Shown here in pieces: positions 1 through 6,066 of a stretch of 12,091 bases of DNA. A model generated the notes under the pieces. The model had not been told where the DNA came from. It saw only the letters and a list, made by a program, of their open reading frames with translations, and did not search any database. A program made the translations under genes and the position numbers. The DNA is taken from NCBI GenBank assembly GCA_029239415.1, contig JAQZAY010000090.1, positions 1 through 12,091 of the forward strand, in the 5' to 3' direction. The DNA comes from Pseudomonas sp. (GTDB taxonomy: Bacteria; Pseudomonadota; Gammaproteobacteria; Pseudomonadales; Pseudomonadaceae). Each line of letters starts with the position of its first letter. The stretch's first letter is position 1.

Positions 1-943
1 TGGCTTCCAGGTTGAACGACAGGCTGAGCGGATCGAGGTTGCTCGAGCCTACCGTCGACCACTCGTCATCCACCAGCGCGACCTTGCCATGCAGCGGGCG
101 CTGGCAATACTCGTAGATCGTGACATTGTCGCGCAGCAGGTAGTTGTAGAGCAGCCGCGACAATGCCCGGACCCAGCGCATGTCGGGCTGTCCCTGCAGG
201 ATCAGGGTGACATCCACGCCCCGACGCGCGGCGTTGCGCAGTTCGCGCAGCAGCCGGTAGCCCGGGAAGAAATAGGCATTGGCCACCAGGATGCGCCGTT
301 TGGCAGAGCGGAACGCTGCCACGTACTGCTGCTCGATATCCGTGGTACGGCGCTGGTTGTCGCGTTCGACCAGCATGGCGGTGATCTGCCCTGTCGGCTT
401 GAGCTCGGGCCGGACCTGGCTCGGTGGTTCGAGCACCGGGGCCATCAGCTTGCGACTCGAGGCATGTACCAGCGCCACCACCGGCCCCGTCACTTCGACG
501 GCATAGTCCTGCTTGGCCATCGGGCCATAGTCGCCCAGGTGGTCTTCGCCATAGTTGATCCCGCCGATGAAGGCCAGCGTGCCGTCGATCACCACGATCT
601 TGCGGTGCAGGCGTCGGAACAGGTTGGTCCGCATGCCCACAAAGCGGGGTTGGGGGTCGAAGACATGGAAGCTGACGCCGGCATTGGTCATGGCAGCGAT
701 GAACGTGTCATCGAGATCGGCCGTGCCATAGCCGTCCACCACCACTTCGACCCGCACGCCGCGCAGGGCTGCGGCGATCAACGCCTGTTGCAGTTGCTGA
801 CCGACCTTGTCGTCGAAGATGATGAAGGTTTCCAGCAGGACTTCTTCGCGCGCCTGGCCGATCGCCTCGAAGACCCGCGGATAGAAACCCTCGCCATTGA
901 TCAGCAGCTTGACACTGTTGCCATCTACCCAAGGACTGGTCAT
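1..943 (-). CDS. clsB: Cardiolipin synthase B (phospholipase D family), 3' end outside window
   Basis: Phospholipase D superfamily enzyme that makes cardiolipin at the inner membrane by phosphatidyl transfer, as E. coli ClsB (YbhO) does from phosphatidylglycerol and phosphatidylethanolamine. Both HKD motifs are visible: H113-x-K115-x4-D120 followed by a GGIN segment, and H285-x-K287-x4-D292 followed by a GSSN segment. The reading frame stays open from 943 to the window edge, giving 314 residues of an expected roughly 400. The ATG at 943 overlaps the stop of the upstream gene (ATGA), with AGGTGA just before it, so translation is probably coupled. There is no N-terminal membrane segment, as in ClsB and unlike ClsA. 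E. coli has the same neighbour (ybhP before ybhO/clsB), which supports ClsB over other PLD proteins. The family is certain; substrate choice is inferred from the family. Confidence 0.88.
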   Translation of the reverse strand, partial: MTSPWVDGNSVKLLINGEGFYPRVFEAIGQAREEVLLETFIIFDDKVGQQLQQALIAAALRGVRVEVVVDGYGTADLDDTFIAAMTNAGVSFHVFDPQPRFVGMRTNLFRRLHRKIVVIDGTLAFIGGINYGEDHLGDYGPMAKQDYAVEVTGPVVALVHASSRKLMAPVLEPPSQVRPELKPTGQITAMLVERDNQRRTTDIEQQYVAAFRSAKRRILVANAYFFPGYRLLRELRNAARRGVDVTLILQGQPDMRWVRALSRLLYNYLLRDNVTIYEYCQRPLHGKVALVDDEWSTVGSSNLDPLSLSFNLEA

Positions 944-1725
944 AGGCTCACCTGCGCTGCCAGCGGTGCGTGGTCGGACAAGTGCGTCCAGGGCCGGTTG
1001 GACAATACCTGGGCACTGAGCGGCGTTGCATTGCGCAGGTAGATCCGATCCAGGCGCAGCATGGGCAGGCGCGCGGGGAAGGTACGCGCCAGTGCCCCGC
1101 AGGTCTTGCCGAAGGCTTCCACCAACCGCGCGCCCAGTACCCCATCGGCTTTCAGGCGCCAGTCGTTGAAGTCGCCAGCGACGATCACCGGCGCCTTGGC
1201 GGGCAAGCTGTCGAGCAGCTCCAGCAGCAGACGCACCTGTTGCTGGCGATGGGCCTCGCGCAGGCCCAGGTGCACGCACACGGCATGGACCTGGTCATGG
1301 CCGGGCACCTCCAGCTGGCAGTGCAGCAAGCCGCGCTGCTCGGTGCCCTCGATCGACACGTCGAGGTTGTTGTACGACACGATCGGAAACTTCGAGAGCA
1401 AGGCATTGCCATGGTCGCCATGGGGATAGACTGCATTGCGCCCGTAGGCGAACTGCGGCCACATGCTGTCGGCCAGAAACTCGTATTGGGGCGTCTCGGG
1501 CCAGGCCGGGTGGCGCTGCGCATGCTGCTGATGGCTGCCGTGCACTTCCTGGAGAAACACCAGGTCGGCCCCGGTGGCGCGCACGGCGTCACGCAGCTCG
1601 GGCAGGATGAAGCGCCGGTTCAGTGCGGTGAAACCCTTGTGCACGTTGATCGTCAGCACCTGCAGGCGATGCACTCGGGTCACGCGATCGATGATGCTGG
1701 TGGGCGCGGGCATGGTCTTGGTCAC
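940..1725 (-). CDS. ybhP: Endonuclease/exonuclease/phosphatase family protein, YbhP-like
   Basis: 261-residue metal-dependent hydrolase of the EEP superfamily (DNase I / AP endonuclease / sphingomyelinase fold). The expected motifs occur in order: INVHKG with N27, FLQEVHG with metal-binding E60, CVHLGL with H152, the GDFND box with D185 and N187, LDRIYL with D226, and the terminal SDHAP box with D251 and H252. All catalytic positions look intact. I chose the GTG start at 1725: AGGAG lies 7 bases upstream and the GTG overlaps the TGA of the DUF72 gene. An in-frame ATG at 1713 has a poorer ribosome binding site. The stop overlaps the clsB start. YbhP also precedes ClsB in E. coli; its substrate is not known to me, and a lipid-linked phosphodiester is a guess from the neighbour only. 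Confidence 0.87.
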   Translation of the reverse strand: MTKTMPAPTSIIDRVTRVHRLQVLTINVHKGFTALNRRFILPELRDAVRATGADLVFLQEVHGSHQQHAQRHPAWPETPQYEFLADSMWPQFAYGRNAVYPHGDHGNALLSKFPIVSYNNLDVSIEGTEQRGLLHCQLEVPGHDQVHAVCVHLGLREAHRQQQVRLLLELLDSLPAKAPVIVAGDFNDWRLKADGVLGARLVEAFGKTCGALARTFPARLPMLRLDRIYLRNATPLSAQVLSNRPWTHLSDHAPLAAQVSL

Positions 1726-2639
1726 ACTTCCACTCCTGGTTCCACTGCGGGTTCGGTCTGCGACGCATCGTCATGCTTCAGGCTTTCAAGCAGCCGACGA
1801 GCGTCGTAGGGGGCGTGTACTTTCTGGTCATTGTCGAAATAGCAGTAGACGTCGCGGCTGTCCCGTGCAGGCGGCGCCTGGTCCTGGATCAAGTGGGCGT
1901 CCGCGGGTTGCCCGCCCTGGCTCCAGGCCTGTATGCGTTGTCCCCATCGGCGCAATGCCGCGGCCGTGTAGCCACTGCTGTACAGTTCCACATCGCCATG
2001 CAGGCGCAGGTAGACGAAGTCGGCCGTGACGTCCTCGACGTAGGGCCACTTGCCCGCGCTGTCGGCAACCACCAGGGCGACGTTGTGCTGGCGCAGCAGC
2101 CTGACAAAGGCCTCGCACAGGAAACTCTCGTGGCGGACCTCGACGGCATGGCGCAAGGGCGCGTTGCCTTCGATGTCGATGCCGCCGTTGTCGCGCAGCC
2201 GTTCGGCGCAATGGCTCGCGCAGTGGCGGGCGGCCTGGCGGTCGTGAGGCAGCAGCTCGAGGAAACGGGCGAAGCGCTCTTGGTCGAATGCCATTTTCGG
2301 CGGGAACTGCCAGAGGATCGGCCCCAGCTTGTCACCCAGCAGCAGCGGGCCCGAGGCAAAGAAATTGGCCAGCGGCTCTTCGATGTTCCTGAGCTTGAGC
2401 ATATGGGTGATATAGCGCGGCCCCTTGAGCGCAAACACGAACCCCGCGGGGGTGTCATCGCGCCAGGCGACATAGCGTTCCGGGGTTTGCAGGCTGTAGA
2501 ACGAGCCGTTGATCTCGATACTGTCGACCGTGCGTGAGGCGTAGGCGAGCTCGTCGGCCTGGGGCAGGCCCTTGGGGTAGAAATCCTGGCGCCATGGCCC
2601 ATAGCGCCATCCAGAAATGCCAATACGTATGTGGCTCAC
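1722..2639 (-). CDS. DUF72 (YecE-like) family protein
   Basis: 305-residue protein with the signatures of DUF72, a TIM-barrel family of unknown biochemical function. Visible marks are the N-terminal IGISGWRYGPW segment, the IEINGSFYSLQ segment near residues 42-52, FALKGPRYITH, a WQFPP segment near 110, HAVEVRHESF near 164-173 and YLRLHGD near 210. Length fits the upper end of the family; the C-terminal ~20 residues are an acidic, low-complexity tail. Translation starts at a GTG (2639) preceded by an AAGGGAG ribosome binding site. That GTG also overlaps the stop of a 10-codon leader ORF. The gene heads an operon with ybhP and clsB, using GTGA and ATGA overlaps throughout, so the three proteins are probably made together. 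No function can be assigned from sequence. Confidence 0.88.
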   Translation of the reverse strand: MSHIRIGISGWRYGPWRQDFYPKGLPQADELAYASRTVDSIEINGSFYSLQTPERYVAWRDDTPAGFVFALKGPRYITHMLKLRNIEEPLANFFASGPLLLGDKLGPILWQFPPKMAFDQERFARFLELLPHDRQAARHCASHCAERLRDNGGIDIEGNAPLRHAVEVRHESFLCEAFVRLLRQHNVALVVADSAGKWPYVEDVTADFVYLRLHGDVELYSSGYTAAALRRWGQRIQAWSQGGQPADAHLIQDQAPPARDSRDVYCYFDNDQKVHAPYDARRLLESLKHDDASQTEPAVEPGVEV

Positions 2640-2668
2640 GGCGTCTCCCTTCCTTCGTCATGTGCCAT
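2636..2668 (-). CDS. 10-codon leader ORF coupled to the DUF72 gene
   Basis: Reading MAHDEGRETP then TGA. It has the best ribosome binding site of this operon, AAGGAG six bases before the ATG, and its TGA overlaps the GTG start of the DUF72 gene (GTGA). This is the same arrangement as at the two other gene junctions of the operon. It may act as a translational coupler for the weak GTG start rather than encode a functional peptide. The sequence contains no run of a single amino acid that would suggest classical attenuation. It could be chance; comparison with related genomes would decide. Confidence 0.35.
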   Translation of the reverse strand: MAHDEGRETP

Positions 2669-2789
2669 GCTTTACTCCTTGCATACGGCGTTGCGAGGCG
2701 GCGCTCTCATCCATAACGACCTGAAAACGCTCGCAAGGGTTCAGCGGCATTTGACGAGTGGGATGCAAGGGCGGGGGCAACGATGTTTT

Positions 2790-2816
2790 GAACTTTGCCG
2801 GGCAGGTTGTCTCAAC
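2790..2816 (+). promoter_or_regulatory. AlgU/RpoE (sigma-22)-like promoter upstream of the ClpP-like gene
   Basis: A perfect GAACTT -35 element (2790-2795), a 16-base spacer and TCAAC (2812-2816) resemble the extracytoplasmic sigma AlgU/RpoE pattern of GAACTT, 16-17 bases, then TCnAA or TCTGA. The -35 match is exact and the -10 match is partial. The predicted start near 2822 would leave an untranslated leader of about 50 bases before the ATG at 2872. I see no good sigma-70 pair in this gap. Assigning it to AlgU is inference from the motif alone. Confidence 0.45.
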
Positions 2817-2871
2817 CGGATAGTCCGCCCAGCGCAGCCAGCGGGAGTCCAGCCTGCCTTCGGAGCACACC

Positions 2872-3423
2872 ATGGCCAGACATATCATTCATTTCACCGG
2901 CCCGATCAACTCATCCACCTGCGGCAACCTGATCAACACGTGCACCCGGGCGCTGCAGCAAGGCGCCGAGCGCCTGCAGGTCAACGTCGCGACGATGGGC
3001 GGGGAGTGCAGCTATGGCTTTACCCTGTACAACTTCCTGCGCTCGCTGCCGGTCCAAGTCGATACCCATAACCTGGGCACGGTCGAATCCATGGGCAACA
3101 TCATCTTTCTGGCGGGCCAGCATCGCACCGCCTGCACCTATAGCAAGTTCCTGTTTCACCCGTTCCACTGGACCTTGCACGGGTCGGTGGACCACGCGCG
3201 CATGGCCGAGTACGCCATGAGCCTGGATTACGACCTGCGGCTGTACGCCGAGATCGTCGAAGAGCGCACCCAGGGCGCTGCCGAGGCGCTGGACATCCCT
3301 CGTTGCCTGATGGCTTATCCACGAATCCTCGGCCCGCGCGAGGCCCTGGACAGTGGAATGATCCACTCGATCGACGAGTTGCCCATTCCCGCCGATGCCT
3401 GCCAATGGAGCGTACACGCCTGA
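2872..3423 (+). CDS. Orphan ClpP-fold protein (ClpP/crotonase superfamily), catalytic Asp replaced
   Basis: 183-residue protein with the ClpP core but without the usual ClpP N-terminus. ESMGN around S73 matches the nucleophile motif (ASMGA in E. coli ClpP), and FLFHPFH around H96 matches the catalytic histidine motif (VMIHQP). The C-terminal block ILGPREALDSGMIHSI aligns with FLSAPEAVEYGLVDSI of ClpP; in that alignment the catalytic Asp (E. coli precursor D185) falls on P150. The triad therefore looks incomplete, and the protein may be a weak protease, use another acid, or be non-proteolytic. The start ATG has GGAG six bases upstream. No ClpX/ClpA-type ATPase gene is nearby. It is first in a short plus-strand series with a dehydrogenase 48 bases downstream and has an envelope-stress-like promoter. 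Pfam CLP_protease is the likely database hit; the housekeeping clpP is excluded by length and context. Confidence 0.75.
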   Translation: MARHIIHFTGPINSSTCGNLINTCTRALQQGAERLQVNVATMGGECSYGFTLYNFLRSLPVQVDTHNLGTVESMGNIIFLAGQHRTACTYSKFLFHPFHWTLHGSVDHARMAEYAMSLDYDLRLYAEIVEERTQGAAEALDIPRCLMAYPRILGPREALDSGMIHSIDELPIPADACQWSVHA

Positions 3424-3471
3424 GCACCGAGCGCCCTGCACGGTGCCCTACATGCCATAAGGAGTTACTTC

Positions 3472-4659
3472 ATGCGAGCACTGACCTACCACGGGGCTAC
3501 CGATGTAAGGATTGACAACGTGCCTGACCCCACGATACAGGCACCGGACGATGTCGTGCTCAAGGTGACCGCCACGGCCATCTGTGGCTCGGACCTGCAC
3601 CTGTACCATGGCAAGATGCCCGCGGTTAAGTCAGGGGACATCCTTGGCCATGAGTTCATGGGTATCGTCGAGGAAGTCGGCCCCGAGGTAACGGCAGTCA
3701 AGAAGGGCGATCGCGTGGTGATCCCGTTCGTGATCGCCTGCGGCAACTGCTTTTTCTGCGAGCACGACCTGTACGCCGCGTGTGAAACCACCAACTCAGG
3801 TCCTGGCGCCTCGCTGAACAAGAAGGTCATCCCACCGCCCGCCGCGCTGTTCGGCTACAGCCACCTGTACGGCGGGATAGCCGGCGGGCAGGCCGAGTAC
3901 GTGCGAGTACCCAAGGGCAATGTCGGGCCGTTCAAGGTGCCTGGGGACCTGGCCGACGACAAGGTGCTGTTTCTCTCCGACATCCTGCCTACCGCCTGGC
4001 AGGCAGTGCTCAATGCCGAGATCGGCGAAGGGTCGTCGCTGGCCATCTACGGCGCAGGGCCCGTAGGCCTGTTGGCGGCGGCCTGTGCGCGCATGCTCAA
4101 GGTGGACCAGATCTTCATGGTCGATGAGTTCGACTACCGGCTCCAGTACGCCCAGGAGCAATACGGCGTTATCCCCATCAACTTCCACAACGACGATGAT
4201 CCGGCCGACACGATCATCCGTCAGACCAAGGGCATGCGCGGCGTGGACGCAGTGATCGATGCGGTGGGCTTCGAGGCCAAGGGCAGCGCCACCGAGACCG
4301 TCCTGACCACGCTCAAGCTCGAGGGCAGCAGTGGCAAGGCCTTGCGCCAGTCCATCGCGGCAGTGCGGCGTGGCGGTGTGGTGAGCGTGCCGGGTGTCTA
4401 TGCAGGCTTCGTGCATGCGTTCATGTTCGGTGATGCGTTCGACAAGGGCATTTCCTTCAAGATGGGGCAGACCCACGTGCACCGTTTCCTGCCAGAGTTG
4501 CTCGAGTTCATCCAGAAGGGCGAGCTCAACCCCGAGGCCATCGTGACCCATCGCATGGCGCTCGAGGACGCAGTGCGCGGCTACGAGATGTTCGATGAGA
4601 AGCAGGAGCGCTGCCGCAAGGTCATATTGGTGCCTGGGATGGCGGCGCAACAGGGCTAG
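3472..4659 (+). CDS. Zinc-dependent alcohol dehydrogenase, formaldehyde-dehydrogenase-like
   Basis: 395-residue medium-chain dehydrogenase that probably oxidises an aldehyde or alcohol with NAD. Catalytic zinc ligands are visible as C38 (ICGSDLH), H60-E61 (LGHEF) and D170 (LSDILPTAW); an aspartate in this last place is typical of P. putida formaldehyde dehydrogenase. The structural zinc site is complete: C90, C93, C96, C104. The nucleotide fold has G194-A-G-P-V-G199, and acidic D218 at the end of the second strand suggests NAD rather than NADP. It resembles the FDH-like branch of glutathione-independent and glutathione-dependent formaldehyde dehydrogenases, but the substrate cannot be read from sequence. 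AAGGAG lies 7 bases before the ATG. The membrane protein gene begins 24 bases after its stop, suggesting one transcript. Confidence 0.87.
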   Translation: MRALTYHGATDVRIDNVPDPTIQAPDDVVLKVTATAICGSDLHLYHGKMPAVKSGDILGHEFMGIVEEVGPEVTAVKKGDRVVIPFVIACGNCFFCEHDLYAACETTNSGPGASLNKKVIPPPAALFGYSHLYGGIAGGQAEYVRVPKGNVGPFKVPGDLADDKVLFLSDILPTAWQAVLNAEIGEGSSLAIYGAGPVGLLAAACARMLKVDQIFMVDEFDYRLQYAQEQYGVIPINFHNDDDPADTIIRQTKGMRGVDAVIDAVGFEAKGSATETVLTTLKLEGSSGKALRQSIAAVRRGGVVSVPGVYAGFVHAFMFGDAFDKGISFKMGQTHVHRFLPELLEFIQKGELNPEAIVTHRMALEDAVRGYEMFDEKQERCRKVILVPGMAAQQG

Positions 4660-4683
4660 AAACCCGAAACCCGAGGAAATCGC

Positions 4684-5223
4684 ATGACCCGTATACTGAC
4701 CGACGTGCATGGAGAGTCAGTGCATCCGCCAGACGACGACGCCCTGATGTTCGGCACGCCCAGGGAGCGGCTGGAGTTCTATCGCCGGGAGATCCAGTTC
4801 GAGACGGGGATCCTGTCCCACCGCACTGACGCCTACCTCTCGGCCCAGTCGTTCCTGGTGATCGCATTCGGGTCGTGCATGGCCAACCTCAACCCTGACT
4901 GGGGCCGGTTGTTCACCCTGGTGGTGCCGACCTTCCTGGCCTTGCTAGGCCTGGTCAGCACCCTCAATGCGTGGCCGGGCATTCGCGCGGCCTACAGCAT
5001 CATCGACCACTGGCACTTCAAGCAAAGCCAGTTGCTGCGCAGCGAGCCCAAGTTCGGGCGGGCCTACGATGACTCGCCGCTGTTCAGCGAACTCGAGTCG
5101 TCCGAGCAGGGGTATCGCAAGTCGTTGCTGTTCTCGATGCGCACGCCGTGGCTGTTCTGCGTGTTCTGGATAGTGCTTGCTGCCTACTGCCTGTTCATCC
5201 AGCTCGACCCCACGGGCGGTTGA
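4684..5223 (+). CDS. Three-helix inner-membrane protein of unknown function
   Basis: 179 residues. An acidic N-terminal stretch and a charged helix (about 25-48) precede a hydrophobic segment at about 51-69 and a second at 76-97, separated by a short loop. A roughly 55-residue charged, likely cytoplasmic region follows, then a third hydrophobic segment at 153-174 near the C-terminus. There is no signal peptide and I recognise no enzymatic motif. The layout (soluble helix, two-helix hairpin, soluble region, last helix) recalls small bacterial proteins such as the RipA-type octameric membrane proteins, but this is topology only. The ATG has GAGGAAA about 6 bases upstream. It lies 24 bases behind the dehydrogenase and is probably co-transcribed with it. 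Confidence 0.75.
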   Translation: MTRILTDVHGESVHPPDDDALMFGTPRERLEFYRREIQFETGILSHRTDAYLSAQSFLVIAFGSCMANLNPDWGRLFTLVVPTFLALLGLVSTLNAWPGIRAAYSIIDHWHFKQSQLLRSEPKFGRAYDDSPLFSELESSEQGYRKSLLFSMRTPWLFCVFWIVLAAYCLFIQLDPTGG

Positions 5224-5235
5224 CGGAGGCCTCGA

Positions 5236-5257
5236 AGTGGCAAGGCAGAATGCCACT
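5236..5257. repeat. 7-bp inverted repeat just after the membrane protein gene
   Basis: AGTGGCA (5236-5242) and TGCCACT (5251-5257) pair perfectly around an 8-base loop, 13 bases after the stop of the preceding gene. No T-run follows on either strand, so it is not a standard intrinsic terminator. It could stabilise the 3' end of the upstream message. Confidence 0.35.
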
Positions 5258-5264
5258 AAACCAC

Positions 5265-5281
5265 TCGAACAGATTGTTCGA
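5265..5281. promoter_or_regulatory. Perfect dyad TCGAACA-gat-TGTTCGA, candidate operator
   Basis: Two 7-base arms in perfect inverted symmetry around a 3-base centre, lying 70 bases before the ATG at 5351 in an AT-richer promoter-like stretch (5275-5305). The half-site geometry fits a dimeric helix-turn-helix regulator. It resembles the GAAC-N4-GTTC LexA box of Firmicutes but has a 5-base centre, and pseudomonad LexA boxes are different, so I do not assign it. No convincing -35/-10 pair could be fixed. Confidence 0.4.
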
Positions 5282-5350
5282 CAATAGTTTGAATTTTCTC
5301 GAAAAACCTCGCTCCATTCATTGTCGTCATGGAGAAAGGAGGGCCCTACG

Positions 5351-5662
5351 ATGCCAATGCCGCAACTGTATATCATCGACTATCGGCTGCACGGCCAGTC
5401 GCGTACGTTCATCATTCGCCAGGAAAAAATGGACAATGCCGAAGCTTGGCACTGGGCCAGTTGCGACGCAGGAATCGGGATCATTCCCAAGTTCGGTCGC
5501 GAAAAGATCCGCAAGGTGAGCCGGCCGTTGGCAGAGCGCTACGGTGTCACCGACGTCAGTTGGCGCCTGTCGGGTACCGGGGCGGCCTTTGCCGCCACGC
5601 CATTCGACCCAGTCCAAGTGTCCAGCGCGGCGCCGACCGAGAAACCTCCGGTCGTGAGCTGA
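5351..5662 (+). CDS. Small conserved Pseudomonas-type protein, DUF6555-like
   Basis: 103 residues, soluble, without signal peptide or membrane segment. The core (about residues 5-75) contains YIIDYRLHG, then FIIRQEKMDNAEAWHWASCDAG, split here by description only: a beta-rich start followed by a motif with two Trp and one His. The last ~25 residues are Pro/Ala/Ser-rich and probably disordered. This resembles the DUF6555 proteins I remember from Pseudomonas; that identification is from memory. I chose the ATG at 5351 over an in-frame TTG at 5321 because AAAGGAGGG sits 7 bases before it. The gap of 127 bases to the previous gene, with an operator-like dyad, suggests its own promoter. A strong terminator follows 20 bases after the stop. 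Function unknown. Confidence 0.72.
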   Translation: MPMPQLYIIDYRLHGQSRTFIIRQEKMDNAEAWHWASCDAGIGIIPKFGREKIRKVSRPLAERYGVTDVSWRLSGTGAAFAATPFDPVQVSSAAPTEKPPVVS

Positions 5663-5682
5663 ACGATGCGCGATTGAAAAAT

Positions 5683-5710
5683 AGCCCGCACTCCTGCGGG
5701 CTGTTTTTTT
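5683..5710. terminator. Bidirectional intrinsic terminator between convergent genes
   Basis: AGCCCGC (5683-5689) and GCGGGCT (5696-5702) form a perfect 7-bp GC-rich stem with a 6-base loop. Seven T follow on the plus strand (5704-5710). On the minus strand the same stem is followed by A then five T (5681-5677). It can therefore end both the DUF6555-like gene and the acidic-protein gene. The stop codon of the latter lies inside the plus-strand T-run. Confidence 0.9.
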
Positions 5711-5879
5711 AGGCGCCCGATTCAGGATCACTCGCCGGCACGCCCGGACGAGGCTCATCATCGTCGGCCACATTGGGGTCGGCATCGGGGTCGTCAGCGC
5801 GATCGTTGCGCTGGTCCTGTTCCAGTTCAGGCCAGTCATCAGACACGTTGCCGCCACCCTGGAGCTCTATGTACGTCAT
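5709..5879 (-). CDS. Small acidic protein (56 aa), unknown function
   Basis: Starts MTYIELQGGGNVSDDW and continues as a highly acidic, Pro/Asp-rich chain: 17 Asp/Glu against 3 Arg and no Lys, ending DPESGA. Such composition predicts an intrinsically disordered cytosolic protein. CACCTT on the plus strand gives a good AAGGTG ribosome binding site six bases before the ATG, and the gene ends exactly at a shared terminator, both of which argue for a real gene despite its size. Only 25 bases separate the ATG from the end of an upstream intrinsic terminator on the same strand. Its message must therefore either start inside that hairpin or read through it. No family is recognised. An acidic microprotein, antitoxin-like or DNA-mimic role would be speculation. 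Confidence 0.6.
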   Translation of the reverse strand: MTYIELQGGGNVSDDWPELEQDQRNDRADDPDADPNVADDDEPRPGVPASDPESGA

Positions 5880-5904
5880 GACAATCACCTTCTGCTTTGC
5901 AATG

Positions 5905-5930
5905 AAAAAAGACCCGCCGCTGGGCGGGTC
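5905..5930 (-). terminator. Intrinsic terminator on minus strand, upstream of the acidic-protein gene
   Basis: Perfect 8-bp stem: plus-strand arms GACCCGCC (5911-5918) and GGCGGGTC (5923-5930) with a 4-base loop. Read on the minus strand it is followed by six T (5910-5905). On the plus strand no T-run follows, so direction is clear. It must end a transcript that begins between 5931 and the metE' promoter region, where no credible protein gene exists. Confidence 0.85.
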
Positions 5931-6066
5931 GAATCAGGAGTGGGAAGGCGTACAACGTCGACGCCTTCGTAGCTAGGACTGGCAAAGGCGCGAAGGGCTC
6001 CATGCCATGATTCGCGACGGCGACAAGCGGTCGTCATCGGTGCATGAGGAAAACTTGAGTTCATCT
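5905..6066 (-). ncRNA. Candidate structured small RNA or attenuating 5' leader
   Basis: On the minus strand there are three hairpins in a row. First, CGCGAA (6016-6011) pairs with TTCGCG (5994-5989). Second, GAAGGCGT (5968-5961) pairs with ACGCCTTC (5951-5944) around a 9-base loop. Third is the terminator stem. The 13-base single-stranded link between the last two contains ACTCCT, complementary to a Shine-Dalgarno AGGAGT. A CATAAT -10 element (6077-6072) would start transcription near 6066, without a clear -35. Open frames here (about 50-59 codons from 6037 or 6064) cross the terminator, have no ribosome binding site and lack the G/C third-position bias, so I read it as non-coding. It could be an independent Hfq-type sRNA or the leader of the acidic-protein gene. 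The 5' end is inferred. Confidence 0.4.

Noticed and set aside
89..1042. A 317-codon plus-strand frame over clsB and the ybhP end
   Set aside because: The minus strand encodes ClsB with both HKD motifs; the plus-strand product has no recognisable features and crosses a gene junction.
5265..5281. LexA box
   Set aside because: The centre between GAAC and GTTC is 5 bases, not the 4 of the Firmicutes box, and pseudomonad LexA sites use a CTGT-type sequence. No DNA-repair gene follows.
5683..5710. Pseudomonas REP element
   Set aside because: The stem is a simple terminator with T-runs on both sides and occurs once; no second copy or REP-type flanks are seen in the window.
5911..5939. tRNA T-arm-like sequence (GGGTCGAATC) after the hairpin
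   Set aside because: No acceptor, D or anticodon arms can be folded around it; the resemblance is by chance beside a terminator stem.
5885..6064. A 59-codon minus-strand ORF (starts at 6064 or 6037) ending in the ribosome binding site of the acidic-protein gene
   Set aside because: It has no ribosome binding site, lacks the G/C third-position bias of real genes nearby and translates straight through a strong terminator hairpin. A leader-peptide role is not fully excluded.
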